64,000 nucleotides of DNA, from assembly GCF_016919005.1 (NCBI RefSeq), contig NZ_JAFFQE010000007.1, positions 235,475-299,474 of the forward strand, written 5' to 3'. A program made the position numbers and the translations under genes. The stretch is from Desulfopila inferna (GTDB lineage Bacteria > Desulfobacterota > Desulfobulbia > Desulfobulbales > Desulfocapsaceae). A model generated the notes under the pieces. It worked only from the letters and a program-made list of their open reading frames with translations. It had not been told where the DNA came from and did no database searches. Within the stretch, counting starts at the first letter, position 1. Each line of letters starts with the position of its first letter. Below, in pieces: positions 1 to 7,647 of the stretch.

Positions 1-2
1 TT

Positions 3-77
3 CAATTAGCCCAAAGGGAAAAACGAGAAGCAAGCTCAGAAACGAACTGCTTATATCAAATGAATGAAATGGAGTAA
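3..77 (+). CDS. C-terminal fragment of an upstream gene cut by the window edge
   Basis: Frame 3 is open from the first base to a TAA at 75-77 and encodes a charged, Glu/Lys/Arg-rich tail of 24 residues. It would overlap the start of the HD-GYP gene by 14 bases, which is common for co-transcribed signalling genes. The fragment is too short to assign a family, and a second frame ends at 65-67, so this is only a plausible partial gene. Confidence 0.3.
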   Translation, partial: QLAQREKREASSETNCLYQMNEME

Positions 78-1026
78 AAAATTGAATGATGGCGAAATCC
101 TGGGAGTATCCCAGGGACAATTCATGCGAAGGACTTTATGGCCTGTTGCCTCAACATATTTAAAGAAACGACACTTCAAATATCTTCTGCTTCTTTCTGT
201 TCTCGTTTTTGCACCAATTCTTAGAGAATTGATTTTTGGTATCTTCTCCCACCATCACTTACCTTTTGCGACCACTGAAGATATTATTCACACACTAATC
301 GAAGTTGCCTTCATGGTGAGCCTAGGCTGTCTTCTTATTTTTCTTGATATAAAAATCATGAAAGAGAAGCGATTCGAGTTGAAGATGACACAAACTGTCG
401 CAATCGAGGCACTGGCCTCACTGGCTGAATATAGGGATGCTGAGACAGCTGAGCATTTATTGCGTATACGGGCCTTCATAGAAATCCTCACTGAATCTTT
501 GAAAGAATCCCGTTATGGCCGATATATCATGTGTCAAGACGGATATATCGAAGATTTAATGAACGCGTCCGTCCTTCATGACATAGGAAAAATTGCCGTT
601 CCAGACGCCATCTTAATCAAACCCGGCCGCCTGACTGAGGAAGAATTTGAAACCATTAAAAGGCATACGATATTGGGATCAGAGATATTACTTGCGGCCG
701 ACAATCAATTCAGGAAAAGAGTTGGAAAACAAAGCTATCTTACGCTTGCCCAGAGCATTGCAGAAAGTCACCATGAGAAGTGGGATGGGAGCGGGTACCC
801 TCACGGATTGGCTGGTGAGGAAATTCCTCTATCCGCAAGAATTGTTGCTCTATGTGATGTGTACGATGCGGTCACCTCAGATAGAGTCTACAAGAAAGCA
901 TGGCCGCATGATCAGGCTGTGGACTATATCGAGCAGGAATCGGGAAGGCATTTTGATCCAATTTTGGTTGAAACCTTCCTCAAAGTGGCACCGCTATTTG
1001 AAAAGGCGAAGCAAGCGATTAATTGA
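64..1026 (+). CDS. Membrane-anchored HD-GYP domain phosphodiesterase
   Basis: 320 residues. Two hydrophobic stretches (about 38-60 and 78-98) anchor the protein, and the rest is a C-terminal HD-GYP domain. Visible motifs are the HD pair H172-D173 followed by GKIAVPD, a metal-site His near 201, the H236-H237 pair and the diagnostic GYP at 244-246, then a CDVYDA segment. HD-GYP enzymes hydrolyse cyclic di-GMP (some act on cGAMP) in the cytoplasm, and all the expected metal-binding residues appear present. There is no receiver domain, so input must come from the membrane part or a partner. The ATG at 64 lies directly after an in-frame stop; an ATG at 124 is a possible alternative. A possible upstream gene overlaps it. 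Specific substrate is not shown. Confidence 0.88.
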   Translation: MKWSKKLNDGEILGVSQGQFMRRTLWPVASTYLKKRHFKYLLLLSVLVFAPILRELIFGIFSHHHLPFATTEDIIHTLIEVAFMVSLGCLLIFLDIKIMKEKRFELKMTQTVAIEALASLAEYRDAETAEHLLRIRAFIEILTESLKESRYGRYIMCQDGYIEDLMNASVLHDIGKIAVPDAILIKPGRLTEEEFETIKRHTILGSEILLAADNQFRKRVGKQSYLTLAQSIAESHHEKWDGSGYPHGLAGEEIPLSARIVALCDVYDAVTSDRVYKKAWPHDQAVDYIEQESGRHFDPILVETFLKVAPLFEKAKQAIN

Positions 1027-1061
1027 TGCGAAAATGGTTTGCGTGAATTGGTTCCCAACCT

Positions 1062-1108
1062 CGCGCCGCGCTACATTTTTTTAAGCCACAATGAACTTCG
1101 CGGCGCGC
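1062..1108. repeat. GC-rich inverted repeat downstream of the HD-GYP gene
   Basis: CGCGCCGCG at 1062-1070 is the exact reverse complement of CGCGGCGCG at about 1100-1108, separated by an AT-rich loop of about 29 bases. A GCGCTACA octamer follows each arm. There is no T-run, so it is not a classic terminator. The GC content stands out from the flanks. Confidence 0.5.
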
Positions 1109-1835
1109 GCTACAGTGTCTTTGAGATATTCATTGAGTCCAAACGTTAGCACAAATGAAAAGTAAAAACAGAATTACTGATTTTAAATTATTCTTTAACC
1201 TGCTAATAGTTCACAGAAATATTTCTTATTGAGACTGGAGACTTAATTATGGATTCTAACTTGGTGGCGGCTCTAGCGGGTGCAGTTGTTGGTGGGATGA
1301 TAAGTTTCTCGGGAATGGTTGCGTTAAAGCAAAGAGACGACAAAAACCAAAAACTAATCATCAGGACAGGAATTGTTGCAGAGCTTGATAACTTAAAGGC
1401 AGAGTTGGAATATGCCAATAAACAATGCGGCCACATCATACAGGCCGCTCTAGATCATGGGAAAAGAGGACTTGGCACAATCTATATAAGCAGAGGGGCC
1501 GATTTGATTTTTATCAACTCTTCCTTAGAAAAGATTGGTCTGTTTGAAAGTGAGGTGGCAGTCAATATCATCAAACTGATTAGTGATTACGAATTGCTCA
1601 AAGAGATGATGTCTTGGTTAAACCAAGAAGTTCCAAATAATATGAGATTCCAGGGTCAAGGGCGATATGAGGTATTAGAGTCGATGATTCAACATAATCG
1701 ATATCTAATTTCTAGTTGTGAGAATATAATCAGCTCGCTGAAGAAATAATAGTTTTGTGCTCACTCGCGCTACATAACTAAAAGAAAATTCTCCGCTCAT
1801 TTGCAAAAAATTCTGATTTTACGCGACGCGCTACA
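1066..1835. repeat. Scattered GCGCTACA octamer (four copies flanking an orphan gene)
   Basis: The octamer GCGCTACA occurs at about 1068-1075, 1107-1114, 1767-1774 and 1828-1835, usually preceded by CG or GC. A fifth copy lies in the 5' part of tRNA-Pro (1993-2000). Two copies sit on each side of the 166-residue gene at 1249-1749. An octamer is expected far less than once in a kilobase, so the clustering is unlikely to be chance. Its role is unknown. Confidence 0.45.
1249..1749 (+). CDS. Hypothetical single-pass membrane protein
   Basis: 166 residues that I do not recognise. The N-terminus carries one Gly/Ala/Val-rich membrane segment (about residues 4-26), followed by KQRDD and a soluble, mostly helical domain with two cysteines or so and no catalytic motif that I can see. 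A GGAG ribosome site lies 8-10 bases before the ATG. The AT-rich composition, the isolation between GC-rich repeats and the position just outside tRNA-Pro suggest an accessory gene acquired at a tRNA. Function unknown. Confidence 0.65.
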   Translation: MDSNLVAALAGAVVGGMISFSGMVALKQRDDKNQKLIIRTGIVAELDNLKAELEYANKQCGHIIQAALDHGKRGLGTIYISRGADLIFINSSLEKIGLFESEVAVNIIKLISDYELLKEMMSWLNQEVPNNMRFQGQGRYEVLESMIQHNRYLISSCENIISSLKK

Positions 1836-1883
1836 CCCAAAATAGAGATATTGTAATAAATGGGTGCAAAAGGGGTGCAAAAA

Positions 1884-1920
1884 CAAAAAAGCACCTACAG
1901 TATTTGAACTGTAAGTGCTT
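1884..1920 (-). terminator. Rho-independent terminator of tRNA-Pro
   Basis: AAGCAC (1889-1894) pairs with GTGCTT (1915-1920) and TACAGT (1896-1901) with ACTGTA (1908-1913), with one mismatch and a six-base loop. On the minus strand the hairpin is followed by a run of T residues (complement of the A-rich 1881-1890). It lies eight bases past the tRNA 3' end. Confidence 0.8.
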
Positions 1921-1928
1921 GAAATTGC

Positions 1929-2005
1929 TGGTCGGGATGAGAGGATTTGAACCTCCGGCCCCCTGAACCCCATTCAGGTGCGCTACCAGACTGCGCTACA
2001 TCCCG
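1929..2005 (-). tRNA. tRNA-Pro (GGG)
   Basis: 77 nt with an encoded CCA (1929-1931). The acceptor stem CGGGATG (1999-2005) pairs with CATCCCG. The anticodon loop reads ATGGGGT between CCTGA and TCAGG, giving anticodon GGG. The T-arm GGTTCAAAT is standard. The downstream side (below 1929) holds accessory-looking DNA, as often seen at tRNA 3' ends. Confidence 0.96.
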
Positions 2006-2082
2006 ACCTATTTACTCTGCTGCTTATCTAACAGAAGCTTGGTAGTGTGTCAACTGTTTGTAGAGATTGCCTATACAGTTGC

Positions 2083-2439
2083 TCACTTTTTTTGTTCAAG
2101 TTGTTTGTATAACAGAAGAAGCTCTGATTTTATCCTGCCTAATTTCCGGTTTGCGTCATCCGGGGCTGGTTGTGGTGCATGCGTCGTAACTTTCTCGCCG
2201 GATTTTAAATATTTGCGGGCGCCGGCGATTGTATAGCCTTTGGTGTGCAGCAGGGTTTTAATCTTGAGGATGAGTTCGACATCTTCCCTTCGGTAGAGCC
2301 GCTGATTGGAGTTGGCCCGCTTCGGAGTGATCTGCCTGAACTCCGTTTCCCAGTATCGAATGACATGCGGCGCCACTTCGGCCAGCTTACTAACTTCACC
2401 GATTTTATAATAGAGTTTATCGGGAATATTGAAGCCCAT
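2083..2439 (-). CDS. MerR-family transcriptional regulator
   Basis: 118 residues. The N-terminal winged-helix HTH runs from KIGEVSKLAEV through IRYWETEF and the wing RLYRREDVELI, all typical of MerR proteins, with a short helical tail. No metal-binding cysteines are present. It is the last gene of the pheS-pheT-ihfA cluster, 17 bases after ihfA. This linkage is common in proteobacteria, where the role of this small MerR protein is not well known. The RYWE helix and length fit the 'ihfA-linked MerR' type rather than a metal or drug sensor. Confidence 0.85.
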   Translation of the reverse strand: MGFNIPDKLYYKIGEVSKLAEVAPHVIRYWETEFRQITPKRANSNQRLYRREDVELILKIKTLLHTKGYTIAGARKYLKSGEKVTTHAPQPAPDDANRKLGRIKSELLLLYKQLEQKK

Positions 2440-2456
2440 CCTATAATGATGTGGTT

Positions 2457-2747
2457 TTAATCGTTTATCTGCTCTCTCAGTTTCTTGCTTGGCTTAAAGC
2501 TTACCATCTTTCTCTTTTTAATCAAGATAGATTCGCCGGTTCGCGGGTTTCTGCCGTTGCGGGGGTTTTTATCGCGCAGGGTGAATGTGCCGAAATGCAC
2601 GATTTTGATGGGTTCACCGCCGGTCAGAGAGGATTTCATGCTGTCAAAGAGGGAGTCAACAATATCTGCGCAGGTGGAGCGCGGGTAGCCTAGCTGGCCG
2701 GCAACGGCCTCGGCCAGTTCTTTTCTGGTAAGATTATTTTTGTCCAT
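2457..2747 (-). CDS. ihfA: Integration host factor subunit alpha / HU-family DNA-bending protein
   Basis: About 96 residues from the ATG at 2747, which has GAGG six bases upstream inside the end of pheT. A longer frame to 2774 would only add a tail overlapping pheT. The protein starts MDKNNLTRKELAEAV, has the HU/IHF signature GTFTLRDK followed by RNPRTGE, and the beta-arm Arg-Asn-Pro that intercalates DNA. IHF bends DNA sharply, assists sigma-54 activators and acts in recombination and nucleoid structure. Being directly downstream of pheT is the conserved place for ihfA. Three sigma-54-related elements elsewhere in this window could be its clients. Confidence 0.9.
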   Translation of the reverse strand: MDKNNLTRKELAEAVAGQLGYPRSTCADIVDSLFDSMKSSLTGGEPIKIVHFGTFTLRDKNPRNGRNPRTGESILIKKRKMVSFKPSKKLREQIND

Positions 2748-2748
2748 G

Positions 2749-5190
2749 CTATGCCTCACGGAATTGGCCGCCAAAGGTATCGGTGAGTGTTTTCACGATC
2801 TTTGAATGGGCTTTTTCCACATTTTTTTCAGTTAAAGTCTTACTGGGTGAGCGGTAGGTGATAGAGAGCGCTACGCTCTTATACCCTTCAGGTATTTTGC
2901 CACCCTTGAAAATATCAAAAATTTCACTATGCTCAATGAGCTTTTCCCTGCTCTCGCGTACACTTTGCAGGAGTTCTCCGGCGGAGACATTGTCTGCAAC
3001 CACCAGCGCGATATCACGCTTGACCGAAGGATAAACCGGCAGTGGGGAAAAGGACTTGGGCAAGGCAGTCAGTGAACAGAGGATGTCGAAGTCGATATCG
3101 AAAAAGTACACTTGCTGCTTGATGCCGAAACTTTTTACCACATCATCGCTGAGTTTGCCAAGACTTCCGATAACTTTTTTATCAGAAAACAGTGAGAGAT
3201 GCCGGCCGCTTTCGACAAAAGGCTCTTTTTCTTGAAGAATTTCAAAAGAAACTATATTATCGGCGGCGGTCGTATTGAGACGAAGGGCCTGCAGAAGATA
3301 TTCGATGCATCCTTTGGCGTCGAAGATATCGACATTGCGTTGCTTATGGTAGAGAGGGTCAAATTCTCCGTATATATTGCCGCTGAGCACTCCGGCCAAT
3401 CTGGTATTTTCCACAGGCTGGAGATTCTCTTCCGTAGGGGTGAATACCTTGCCGATTTCGAAGAGCTTGAGGCTGGTCTTCTGAAATCTGATGTTTCTGC
3501 CGACATTTTCAAGAAGTCCGGGGATCAGCATGGTGCGCATTGCCGACTGCTCTTCATTCAGGGGATTAAGGAGTTCCACCTGTTTGCGTCTGGGATCATC
3601 TGCGGTAAGGTTCATCATATCGAGATGATCGCTGCTGGAGAAGCTGTAGTTGATAGCTTCGGAAAAGCCGAGACGGGCGAAGATGTCGCTGGTTTCAAGA
3701 CGCAGTAGTCTGGCGGGGTCCTGTTCGGGATAGCTCAGATTGACCGTTGGCAGCGATACCGGAATCCTGTCATAACCGTAGAGCCGTGCCACTTCCTCGA
3801 CCAGGTCGGCTTGGCGCTCTATATCCACCCTGAAGCTTGGAGGAGTAACCAGCAGGGTCTCCTCATCAGGATTCTCGCAATGGATGCCGATAGATTCGAG
3901 CATCGAGGCGATTTGGGCTCTGGAAAGCTCGATGCCGTTGAGTTCGTTACACCGTTGAATATGCAGAGCCAGCGTTTTTGCTGGTTTACGTCCGGGATAG
4001 GCATCTATGCCTTCACTTTCCGGACAGCTGCCGCCGGCTAGTTCAAGCAGCAGTTGAACTGCGCGATTCATGGCATTGATGGTTCCTTCCGGATCAACCC
4101 CGCGCTCGAAGCGATAGGAAGCGTCGGAGGCAAGGTTCAATTTTCGAGCCGTTCTCCTGATCGATATGTCATTGAAGCAGGCTGATTCCAGTAGGATATT
4201 GGTTGTGGTCTCGCTGACTTCGGAGTTCATGCCTCCCATGATACCAGCCACGGCAACAGGATGTTTAGCGTCGCAAATCATCAGCATTTCCGGGTCGAGC
4301 TTACGTTCTTTTTCGTCGAGGGTGACAAAGTTCAGTTCATCGCTCCGCGGTGTTCTGACGATTATTTTGCCGCCTTCAAGCGTATCGAAGTCGAAGGCAT
4401 GGAGCGGCTGGCCGTATTCCATCATGACGAAATTGGTGACATCGACGACGTTATTTATGGGCCGCAGGCCGATGGAAATCAACCTTCTCTGCAGCCACCA
4501 GGGAGATGGCCCTATGGTGACATTTCTGATCAGGCGGCCGGCATATCTGGGACACAGGTCAGGGGCTTCGATTTCCACCGAAAACTCCTCGCTCTGCCTG
4601 GAGATTGCACCGTTTTCAAGTGGCAGTTTCAGGGCGGTGCCGCGAAAGCCTGCGACTTCCCGGGCGATGCCGATAACCGAGGCGCAGTCGGCCCTGTTGG
4701 GCGTCAGATCGACCTCTATCTGAATATCGGAGAGCCCCATGGCATGGATGAAACTATCGCCGTGCTGCAGGTTTTCAGGCAGTTCCATGATGCCGTCGGA
4801 TTCTTCACTGAGGCCGAGTTCTTTTTCGGAGCAGAGCATGCCGTTGGAAACCACGCCGCGAACCTTGGATTTTTTAATCTTGAAATTGCCCGGCAAGACG
4901 GTGCCGGACAGGGCGACGGGAGTGAGCAGCCCTGCACGGGCATTGGGTGCCCCGCAGACGATTTCATACTGCTCATCGCCTACGGCAACCTTGCAGAGCT
5001 GGAGCGTGTCGGCGTTAGGGTGGGGCACGGCTTCCAGGATTCTGGCCACTTTGACGTCGGCCAATTCTTCAAAAAGAGTGGTCATCCCTTCAACTTCGAG
5101 TCCGAGCATGGTAAGTTTGTCGGTCAGTTCTTCCGGCAAGAGACCGTCCAAATCCACATAGTTCTTCAACCAGTCAATGGTGAACTTCAT
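2749..5190 (-). CDS. pheT: Phenylalanine--tRNA ligase beta subunit
   Basis: 813 residues, the usual length for the bacterial beta chain. It has the N-terminal catalytic-like edge (MKFTIDWLKNYVDL), an EMAPII-type tRNA-binding OB fold (about 40-150, with VCGAPN), the B3/B4 editing domain (around 210-390, with PNRADC), the B5 domain, a class II-like core and a C-terminal ferredoxin-fold anticodon-binding domain (YPSVKRDIALVV). With PheS it forms the alpha2-beta2 enzyme that charges tRNA-Phe and edits Tyr. It follows pheS by 29 bases and its stop nearly touches ihfA, so the three are one transcript. Confidence 0.97.
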   Translation of the reverse strand: MKFTIDWLKNYVDLDGLLPEELTDKLTMLGLEVEGMTTLFEELADVKVARILEAVPHPNADTLQLCKVAVGDEQYEIVCGAPNARAGLLTPVALSGTVLPGNFKIKKSKVRGVVSNGMLCSEKELGLSEESDGIMELPENLQHGDSFIHAMGLSDIQIEVDLTPNRADCASVIGIAREVAGFRGTALKLPLENGAISRQSEEFSVEIEAPDLCPRYAGRLIRNVTIGPSPWWLQRRLISIGLRPINNVVDVTNFVMMEYGQPLHAFDFDTLEGGKIIVRTPRSDELNFVTLDEKERKLDPEMLMICDAKHPVAVAGIMGGMNSEVSETTTNILLESACFNDISIRRTARKLNLASDASYRFERGVDPEGTINAMNRAVQLLLELAGGSCPESEGIDAYPGRKPAKTLALHIQRCNELNGIELSRAQIASMLESIGIHCENPDEETLLVTPPSFRVDIERQADLVEEVARLYGYDRIPVSLPTVNLSYPEQDPARLLRLETSDIFARLGFSEAINYSFSSSDHLDMMNLTADDPRRKQVELLNPLNEEQSAMRTMLIPGLLENVGRNIRFQKTSLKLFEIGKVFTPTEENLQPVENTRLAGVLSGNIYGEFDPLYHKQRNVDIFDAKGCIEYLLQALRLNTTAADNIVSFEILQEKEPFVESGRHLSLFSDKKVIGSLGKLSDDVVKSFGIKQQVYFFDIDFDILCSLTALPKSFSPLPVYPSVKRDIALVVADNVSAGELLQSVRESREKLIEHSEIFDIFKGGKIPEGYKSVALSITYRSPSKTLTEKNVEKAHSKIVKTLTDTFGGQFREA

Positions 5191-5219
5191 AGTAATCTAA
5201 TCTCGCTTGATAGCAGGAA

Positions 5220-6233
5220 TTAAAACTGTGAGAGAAAACGCAGGTCGTTTTCGTAGTACAGTCGTATATCGTCGATGCCGTATTTGAGCATGGCGATGCG
5301 CTCGATCCCAAGCCCAAAGGCGAATCCGCTGTAGACCTCGGGGTCGTAACCTACCATTTTGAAGACCTCCGGATCAATCATGCCGCAGCCGAGGATCTCC
5401 AGCCAGCCTGTGCGCTTGCATACCCGGCATCCCTGGCCTTTGCAGATGACGCAGGCTATATCCACTTCGGCGCTGGGCTCGGTGAAGGGAAAGAAACTGG
5501 GGCGGAAACGCAGGGCCAGATCCTCGCCGAACATCTTCTGGGTAAAAACGGTGAGGACACCCTTGAGATCGGCAAAGGAGACCTGCTTGTCGACCAGGAA
5601 TCCCTCAACCTGGTGGAACATCGGGGTATGGGTGATGTCCGAGTCGCAGCGGTAGACCTTGCCCGGTGCGATGACGCGAAGGGGCGGTTCCCGGTTCTCC
5701 ATAATGCGAGCCTGCATCGGTGATGTATGGGTGCGCAGGAGCAGGGAATCACTGATATAGAAGGTGTCGTGCATATCTCTGGCCGGATGATGGGCAGGGA
5801 TATTGAGGGCTTCGAAATTGTAATGGTCGGTTTCGACGTCGGGCCCTTCGGCCACGGAAAATCCCATCTTCTCGAAAACTCCGCAGACCTCGTTCATTAT
5901 CTGGGTAACCGGGTGCAGTCTTCCGAGAGCAGGCTTTCTGCCGGGCAGGGTGAGATCTTCCGTTGTTTCTTTTTGAGTGGTCTTCCTGTCTTGCAGGAGA
6001 ATCTCCTGGCGTTCTTTGAATAGTGTCTCTATTTCCGCTTTAACGCTATTAGCCAGCTGACCGAGTCGGGGCCTGTCATCCTGGGACACAGTGCCGAGTT
6101 TGCGCATGATCGTACTGAAATGGCCCTTACGGCCCAGGTATCTGATGCGGAATTCTTCAAGCTGGTCGATATCCTGCAGGGTGGCGAGGGTATCACGCGC
6201 CTCTGTTGTTAACCTCTGTAGCTCGTGCTCCAT
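5220..6233 (-). CDS. pheS: Phenylalanine--tRNA ligase alpha subunit
   Basis: 337 residues. An N-terminal coiled coil (about 1-90) is followed by a class II aminoacyl-tRNA synthetase core. Motif 2 is in the [19 protein letters not shown] stretch and motif 3 is [13 protein letters not shown] near the C-terminus. An inserted CXXC-like pair ([19 protein letters not shown], cysteines near 260-272) looks like a small zinc knuckle found in many bacterial PheS proteins. It sits between rplT and pheT in the usual translation operon. Confidence 0.97.
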   Translation of the reverse strand: MEHELQRLTTEARDTLATLQDIDQLEEFRIRYLGRKGHFSTIMRKLGTVSQDDRPRLGQLANSVKAEIETLFKERQEILLQDRKTTQKETTEDLTLPGRKPALGRLHPVTQIMNEVCGVFEKMGFSVAEGPDVETDHYNFEALNIPAHHPARDMHDTFYISDSLLLRTHTSPMQARIMENREPPLRVIAPGKVYRCDSDITHTPMFHQVEGFLVDKQVSFADLKGVLTVFTQKMFGEDLALRFRPSFFPFTEPSAEVDIACVICKGQGCRVCKRTGWLEILGCGMIDPEVFKMVGYDPEVYSGFAFGLGIERIAMLKYGIDDIRLYYENDLRFLSQF

Positions 6234-6270
6234 GATATTTCAGAAAAGTTGGTAGGCGAAGAAACAGCAA

Positions 6271-6300
6271 GCCGGTTACGATATGGCAATCATAACCGGC
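6271..6300 (-). other. Hairpin between rplT and pheS
   Basis: GCCGGTTA (6271-6278) and TAACCGGC (6293-6300) are perfect inverted repeats with a partly paired interior. No T-run follows, so this is more likely an mRNA processing or partial-attenuation structure than a full terminator. Confidence 0.45.
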
Positions 6301-6331
6301 ATGAACGAATACATTAATGTAAGGTTGTGGA

Positions 6332-6685
6332 TCAGGCCTTTGCTTTGGCTACTTTGACGACTTCGGCAAAGGCTGAGGGATCAAGTACCGCCATATTGGC
6401 GAGAACCTTACGATCCAGTTCGATTCCGGCTTTTTTGAGGCCACCGATGAATTGGCTGTAATTTATACCATTCATCCTGGCACCGGCGTTGATTCGTGCG
6501 ATCCACAGACGACGGAAATCACGTTTTTTAGTTCGTCTGTCCCGGTAGGCGTAGACGAGGGCGCGGTCAACAGCCTCGGTGGCTGTCCTGAAGAGTCTGC
6601 TGCGTCCTCCTCTGAATCCTTTGGCAAGCTTTAATACTCTGTTTCTTCTGCGGCGGGCCTTAAAGCCCCTGGTAACGCGTGACAT
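6332..6685 (-). CDS. rplT: 50S ribosomal protein L20
   Basis: 117 residues with the typical basic N-terminal helix ([21 protein letters not shown]) and the conserved [17 protein letters not shown] segment. L20 binds 23S rRNA early in assembly. In many bacteria it also represses the infC-rpmI-rplT message. Order infC-rpmI-rplT is intact here. Confidence 0.98.
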   Translation of the reverse strand: MSRVTRGFKARRRRNRVLKLAKGFRGGRSRLFRTATEAVDRALVYAYRDRRTKKRDFRRLWIARINAGARMNGINYSQFIGGLKKAGIELDRKVLANMAVLDPSAFAEVVKVAKAKA

Positions 6686-6778
6686 GAAATAACTCCTTTA
6701 ATGATCCGGTACGCTTCTTAAGGGGTACCGTACCTTATGGTCAAACCGTAGCCGAAATCGGCTGTGATCGACCGCTGA

Positions 6779-6976
6779 CTAAAGATAAGGCAGAATCTTC
6801 CTGATTGACTTGACGTTGGACTCATCGACCAGATCGCCTTGTCTGAGACCGCGCTTACGCTTTGTTGATTTCTTGGTCAGGATGTGACTGGTGTAGGCTT
6901 TGCTACGTTTGATCTTTCCTGTACCGGTTGCTTTGAAGCGCTTTGCAGCACCTCGGTTTGTCTTCATCTTCGGCAT
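6779..6976 (-). CDS. rpmI: 50S ribosomal protein L35
   Basis: 65 residues, very basic, starting [20 protein letters not shown], with [15 protein letters not shown] in the middle, the L35 hallmark. It lies between infC and rplT, 62 bases after infC and 93 before rplT, and is probably translated under the same control. Confidence 0.98.
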   Translation of the reverse strand: MPKMKTNRGAAKRFKATGTGKIKRSKAYTSHILTKKSTKRKRGLRQGDLVDESNVKSIRKILPYL

Positions 6977-7038
6977 GGTTGCACTCCTTTATACATCAAT
7001 ACGGCACCGGCCACTACCTTCAATCCGGCTTTTTTTAT

Positions 7039-7590
7039 CTATGCTGACGTTTTCGGGCCGACAAACATAACCATTTGTCGTCCTTCCATTCGCGGAGGAG
7101 CAAGAATTATTGCTTCGTCTTCTAGTTCCTCGGCAATTTTCTGCATTGCTTCCATGCCGATGGATTGTGAGTAGACAATCTCGCGGCCACGGAATCGCAT
7201 GGTAATCTTAACCTTATTTTTTTGTGCCAGGAACTTTCTGATATTTTTGATCTTGAAGTTAAGATCGTGTTCCTCTGTTTTGGGCCGAAACTTGATTTCC
7301 TTGGTTTCAACCGTCGTCTGCTTTTTCTTGGCTTCCTGCTGTTTTTTCTTTTGTTCGTAGCGGAACTTATCATAGTTCATGATCCGGCATACCGGAGGAC
7401 TGGCGTTTGCAGACACCTCTACCAGATCAAGTCCCTCATCATAAGCTTTCTCCAGTGCATCTTTGGAGGTGAAGATTCCGAGCTGTTCGCCGTCCGCGCC
7501 TATAAGTCGCACTCTTTCGTGGCGAATTTTATCATTGATAACAGCTTTATCATCCCTCTGGACCGGAGCTTGTTTGCTTCGTCTGTTAAT
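7039..7590 (-). CDS. infC: Translation initiation factor IF-3, with a rare ATT start codon
   Basis: 183 residues when started at ATT 7590-7588. A strong AGGAGG lies seven bases upstream of that codon. An internal GTG (7512) gives only 157 residues and would remove the start of the N-domain (INDKIRHERVRLIG), so it is not the true start. N-domain, linker and C-domain (RFRGREIVYSQ) are all present. IF-3 binds the 30S subunit and rejects non-canonical start codons. In E. coli its own ATT/AUU start makes it self-regulating, and the same logic would hold here. It follows thrS and precedes rpmI. Confidence 0.95.
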   Translation of the reverse strand: MNRRSKQAPVQRDDKAVINDKIRHERVRLIGADGEQLGIFTSKDALEKAYDEGLDLVEVSANASPPVCRIMNYDKFRYEQKKKQQEAKKKQTTVETKEIKFRPKTEEHDLNFKIKNIRKFLAQKNKVKITMRFRGREIVYSQSIGMEAMQKIAEELEDEAIILAPPRMEGRQMVMFVGPKTSA

Positions 7591-7647
7591 ATCTATACCT
7601 CCTCTCTACGAACTTAATGAATAGTGTGCCAATGTAGTTGCGAATCC

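Noticed and set aside
1051..1150. Integron attC site (inverted repeats with AACGTTAGC at about 1141)
   Set aside because: The right-hand core deviates from GTTRRRY, the left core is not convincing, and there is no integrase.
4261..5223. A 320-residue frame on the plus strand
   Set aside because: It is the antisense shadow of pheT; the pheT protein is clearly the real product.
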